Source of the DNA: Actinomycetes bacterium
GTDB taxonomy: Bacteria > Actinomycetota > Acidimicrobiia > Acidimicrobiales > RAAP-2
DNA length: 32,512 nucleotides
Assembly: GCA_021799615.1 (NCBI GenBank)
Contig: JAJZAC010000024.1
Location: 1 to 32,512 of the forward strand
Direction of reading: 5' to 3'
In this document: one piece after another, positions 31,233 to 32,512 of the stretch
Position numbering within the stretch: position 1 is the first letter of the stretch
Layout: each line of letters begins with the position of its first letter
Notes under the pieces: model-generated
Database searches by the model: none
What the model saw: only the letters and a program-made list of their open reading frames with translations
Told to the model about the DNA's origin: nothing
Translations under genes and position numbers: made by a program

Positions 31233-32512
31233 GCGGCGTCCTCCGGGAGCCGCCGGGAGTCGATCTCCTCGGCCAGGCCGGCGGCGAAGGCGTCGAGCGC
31301 CACACCGCGCTCGGGGCGCTCCGCACCCCGGCGGTTCACCCCGACGGTCCCGGCGGCCACGTCGTCATCCCCCACCACCAGGATGTAGGGGAGCTTGGCC
31401 AGCTTGGCCCGCCGGATGCGCGCCCCGAGCGGTTCGTCGGCCGCCTCCAGGGTGGCCCGCACCCCGGCGGCCGACAGCACGCCGAGCACGGAGGAGGCGT
31501 AATCCCCGTGGTCGTCTCGCACCGGCAGCACCCGGACCTGTTCGGGAGCGAGCCAGGTGGGCAGGGCTCCCGCGTAGTGCTCGATGAGGATGGCCATGAA
31601 CCGCTCCACCGTCCCGAACAGGGCACGGTGGATCATCACCGGTCGGTGCCGGGCGTTGTCGCTGCCCACGAACTCCAGACCGAACCGCTGGGGCAGCTGG
31701 AAGTCCAGCTGGATGGTGGACATCTGGTGGGTCCGCCCGATGGCGTCCTTCGCCTGGACCGAGATCTTGGGGCCGTAGAAGGCGCCGCCGCCCTCGTCCA
31801 GGACCAGGTCGAGCTCGAGTGCGCGGGCGACACCGGCCAGTGCCTCGGTGGCGACCTCCCACTCCTCGTCGGTGCCGACCGCCTTGCCCGGCGGGCGGGT
31901 GGACAGCTCCAGGTAGAACTCGTCCAGCCCGTAGTCCGACAGCAGGTCCAGTACGAAGGCGAGGGTGGTCCGCAGCTCGTCGGCCATCTGGTCCGGGGCG
32001 CAGAAGATGTGGGCGTCGTCCTGGGTCATCCCACGGACGCGGGTGAGCCCGTGGAGGACGCCGGACTTCTCGAACCGGTAGACGGTGCCGAACTCGAAGA
32101 GCCGCATCGGCAGCTCCCGGTAGGAACGCTGCCTGCTCCGGTAGATGAGGATGTGGAACGGGCAGTTCATCGGTTTGACGTAGTACCGGTGCCCGTCGTC
32201 GAGCTCCATGGGGGGGAACATGCCGTCCGCGAACCAGTCCAGGTGGCCCGACTCCAGGAACAGCTCTTCTTTGGTGACGTGGGGTGTGTACACGAACTCG
32301 TAGCCGGCCTCGACGTGGCGCTTCCTCGAGTACTCCTCGAGCAGGCGCCGGACGGTGCCGCCCTTGGGATGGAACACGGCCAGCCCCGACCCGATCTCGT
32401 CGGGGAACGAGAACAGGTCGAGCTCGGCTCCCAGCTTGCGGTGGTCGCGGCGCTCCGCCTCCTCCAACCGGTGGAGGTGGGCGGCCAGGGCATCGGCCGA
32501 CTCCCACGCCGT
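31229..32512 (-). CDS. thrS: Threonyl-tRNA synthetase, N-terminal part outside window
   Basis: The visible 427 residues include the end of the editing region ([12 protein letters not shown]) and the whole catalytic and anticodon domains. Family segments are [16 protein letters not shown], the motif 2 area with the zinc cysteine [49 protein letters not shown] (in pieces), and motif 3 [25 protein letters not shown] (in pieces). The TGS and most of the editing domain lie beyond the right edge. It is the first visible gene of the minus-strand block. Confidence 0.97.
   Translation of the reverse strand, partial: TAWESADALAAHLHRLEEAERRDHRKLGAELDLFSFPDEIGSGLAVFHPKGGTVRRLLEEYSRKRHVEAGYEFVYTPHVTKEELFLESGHLDWFADGMFPPMELDDGHRYYVKPMNCPFHILIYRSRQRSYRELPMRLFEFGTVYRFEKSGVLHGLTRVRGMTQDDAHIFCAPDQMADELRTTLAFVLDLLSDYGLDEFYLELSTRPPGKAVGTDEEWEVATEALAGVARALELDLVLDEGGGAFYGPKISVQAKDAIGRTHQMSTIQLDFQLPQRFGLEFVGSDNARHRPVMIHRALFGTVERFMAILIEHYAGALPTWLAPEQVRVLPVRDDHGDYASSVLGVLSAAGVRATLEAADEPLGARIRRAKLAKLPYILVVGDDDVAAGTVGVNRRGAERPERGVALDAFAAGLAEEIDSRRLPEDAA

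Noticed and set aside
31229-32512. T-box or leader element for thrS
   Set aside because: The 5' end of thrS is outside the window, so nothing can be said.

Overview
The window is dense, very GC-rich coding DNA with 27 protein genes and no RNA gene, insertion sequence, CRISPR array or phage gene that I can see. Gene content and order point to an actinobacterium. The strongest sign is the run thrS - HIT hydrolase - pgsA - patA-like acyltransferase - pimA-like mannosyltransferase - pdxS - pdxT - yebC - ruvCAB - queA/tgt - yajC - secD - secF - rel - hisS - aspS - rarA. From memory this follows, with insertions, the order of the same genes in Mycobacterium tuberculosis (about Rv2614c down to Rv2559c). 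The extreme GC content, unusual family members and extra genes suggest a lineage far from Mycobacterium, perhaps Acidimicrobiia. That placement is an inference and would need phylogeny.

Almost all genes lie on the minus strand, so transcription runs from right to left. Far right: thrS (cut by the window edge) overlaps a HIT-family hydrolase. Next is a plus-strand, divergent EF-G-like GTPase, convergent with HIT and divergent from pgsA. Then comes the phosphatidylinositol mannoside module: pgsA (phosphatidylinositol phosphate synthase type), patA-like acyltransferase, a PAS-PAS-PAS-GGDEF diguanylate cyclase overlapping patA, a pimA-like mannosyltransferase, and an M48 peptidase with a glycine-rich N-terminus. 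A plus-strand MarR regulator and a minus-strand YceI protein share a short region holding a 20-bp near-perfect palindrome.

Middle: pdxS and pdxT (vitamin B6), yebC, and ruvC-ruvA-ruvB (Holliday junction processing). A plus-strand lipoprotein follows, whose N-terminus looks frameshifted. Then queA-tgt (queuosine tRNA modification) and yajC-secD-secF (Sec translocon accessory complex).

Left: rel (ppGpp synthetase/hydrolase), hisS, aspS and rarA are packed within a few bases of each other. They are followed 14 bases later by a secreted S53 (sedolisin) peptidase with IPT/TIG repeats that runs off the left edge.

Seven junctions are 4-base ATGA/GTGA overlaps, which suggests translational coupling. 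Several genes (pdxS, ruvC, marR, rel) have a TANNNT -10-like hexamer ending 6-7 bases before the start codon, as expected for leaderless mRNAs. No stretch over 300 bases lacks a gene; the longest gap is about 280 bases (15571-15851). The most notable observations are the diguanylate cyclase embedded in the PIM operon, the EF-G paralogue with degraded GTPase motifs, the MarR/YceI operator, and the probable frameshift in the lipoprotein gene.
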